From positions 744,001-808,000 of the forward strand of contig NZ_FOUX01000002.1 of assembly GCF_900114995.1 (NCBI RefSeq): 64,000 nt of DNA, written 5' to 3'. Below are positions 63,157 through 64,000 of the stretch, piece after piece (the stretch's first letter is position 1; each line of letters begins with the position of its first letter). The translations under genes were made by a program, and so were the position numbers. The stretch comes from Chitinophaga sp. YR627 (lineage in GTDB: Bacteria; Bacteroidota; Bacteroidia; Chitinophagales; Chitinophagaceae). Under the pieces are notes generated by a model, which saw nothing but the letters and a program-made list of their open reading frames with translations, searched no databases and was not told the origin of the DNA.

Positions 63157-64000
63157 TTATTGCGTGTATCCCGGATTTTGTGCGCCGATCAGTGGATTGT
63201 TGACAAACTCTGAGCGCGGAATCGGGTAAATGTATTGTTCTTTATTTTTGATAGTTGGTCGCAAAGTAGTGACGGTCGTCAGCGGGAAACGCAGTAAGGC
63301 GAAGTAATACTGATCATCTTCTCCCACAAAGCTTTTCACATATTCATAGTAGCTCTGCAACAGCAGATCTTCCGGTGTGTTTGCCTGTTCAACAGCCAGA
63401 TAACTAGCTGTATTAGTCGTTGCGGTAATACCTGCGCCTGCCTGTACAGCATGTATCAGCCCTTTTGCGGTAGCCAGACTACCGCCGGAACGGATCGTCG
63501 CTTCAGCTGTCATCAGGTATACCTCAGACAAACGGATCGCATATGCCACCTCTGACAACTGCGTTGTAGTCAGTGTGGATTGCACATACTTTATAAAGTA
63601 GAAAGTACCTGCTTTATCTCCGTTGGCATTTCCGATGTACCATTGCTGACGCGGATCATTTGCCAGCATATCCTTCAGTACGGTAGTCGCTACATAAAAA
63701 GAATTACGACGCACATATACACCGCTGGTATTATAGTAATAAGCACCCTGGTTAGCCTGTGGCGTAACACCCAGTATCACTTCTTTACTGCTCAATCCCT
63801 TTGAATAAAAGATATCACGGGTACCTGGTTCCAACACATAACCACTGTTGCTGATCACATCATTACCAATCGCCGCACACTGCGCATAATCATCCTGCTG
63901 GCCCCTGGCTAACAGCACACGCATTTTCAGTGCCATCGCCGCCCACTTCGTAACATATACATTACTACCAGTTGTAGCCGCATTTTCCACCGCATAATCC
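63157..64000 (-). CDS. RagB/SusD-family outer-membrane lipoprotein, C-terminal part (truncated by the window)
   Basis: The last ~281 residues of a SusD-like protein; the frame is open across the window edge. It has the usual late SusD segments: TKWAAMALKMRVLLARGQ (TPR helix), YAIRLSEVYLMTAEATIRSG, and the ending PIPRSEFVNNPLIGAQNPGY that closes most family members. SusD proteins bind glycans or peptides and sit on a SusC TonB channel, whose gene should be upstream (outside). Its neighbours are two TlpA-like genes. Confidence 0.9.
   Translation of the reverse strand, partial: DYAVENAATTGSNVYVTKWAAMALKMRVLLARGQQDDYAQCAAIGNDVISNSGYVLEPGTRDIFYSKGLSSKEVILGVTPQANQGAYYYNTSGVYVRRNSFYVATTVLKDMLANDPRQQWYIGNANGDKAGTFYFIKYVQSTLTTTQLSEVAYAIRLSEVYLMTAEATIRSGGSLATAKGLIHAVQAGAGITATTNTASYLAVEQANTPEDLLLQSYYEYVKSFVGEDDQYYFALLRFPLTTVTTLRPTIKNKEQYIYPIPRSEFVNNPLIGAQNPGYTQ

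Noticed and set aside
1-64000. tRNA, rRNA, prophage, integrase or transposase genes
   Set aside because: None was seen. Intergenic gaps were read for tRNA-like cloverleaf or CCA ends and the ORFs for DDE or tyrosine recombinase motifs; a covariance or HMM search could still find weak ones.

Overview
The window reads as a chromosomal segment of a Bacteroidota bacterium, most likely Chitinophagaceae and probably Chitinophaga or a close relative. The evidence is the gene content (TonB-dependent receptors with CarboxypepD_reg-like N-termini, a RagB/SusD protein, ECF sigma/anti-sigma cassettes, TlpA-DUF4369-type thioredoxins, GH5/GH43/NamZ-type hydrolases, DUF1361, DUF2652, DUF4236, DUF5763 and DUF6717 proteins) and the many promoters with the Bacteroidota -7 element TAnnTTTG. 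The genus is an inference. I saw no rRNA, tRNA, CRISPR array, prophage or complete insertion sequence.

Layout. 0-5 kb: a MocR-like aminotransferase with a GTACAA inverted repeat at its promoter, Dps, an alginate-export-type porin with an exported M17 N-domain protein, and an AraC regulator. 5-13 kb: a 779-aa GAF-type protein, a VOC protein and a second AraC regulator, an ECF sigma/anti-sigma/envelope-protein operon (minus strand), and a divergent pair made of a membrane-SRPBCC protein and an archaemetzincin lipoprotein. 13-20 kb: a TPR histidine kinase and NarL-type regulator, small proteins, a ferritin-like/DUF1361 pair, an SDR, and two repeat or hairpin elements. 20-28 kb: an AraC regulator convergent with a five-gene HmuY-like lipoprotein/TonB-receptor operon. 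Matching ACCATnnACGGA repeats lie upstream of both. 28-35 kb: DUF2652 cyclase-like protein, giant TraB-domain protein, GH5-ricin glycosidase, cytochrome c lipoprotein. 35-42 kb: VOC proteins, DUF5763, DUF4236, NamZ-like muramidase and a siderophore-type TonB receptor.

42-45 kb holds a second ECF cassette (sigma, anti-sigma, DUF4097-like protein, beta-barrel) built like the first; both sigma genes appear to start at TTG. 45-52 kb is the most unusual region. A 64-aa protein resembling Hfq/LSm proteins leads an apparent operon of three large HEAT-type alpha-solenoid proteins (541, 721 and 928 aa) that ends at a strong terminator. Next comes an AT-richer orphan gene flanked by 11-bp inverted repeats. 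53-61 kb holds GH43 and a tripartite RND efflux operon, and 61-64 kb is the end of a SusD-TlpA-TlpA operon that runs off the window.

The main themes are iron/haem acquisition under AraC control, envelope-stress signalling through two ECF cassettes and one two-component system, glycan and peptidoglycan breakdown, and drug efflux. The leading candidate for an undescribed system is the LSm-like plus triple HEAT operon. The leading regulatory hypothesis is the AraC/HmuY-like regulon. All functional statements come from reading motifs and context; no database search was run.
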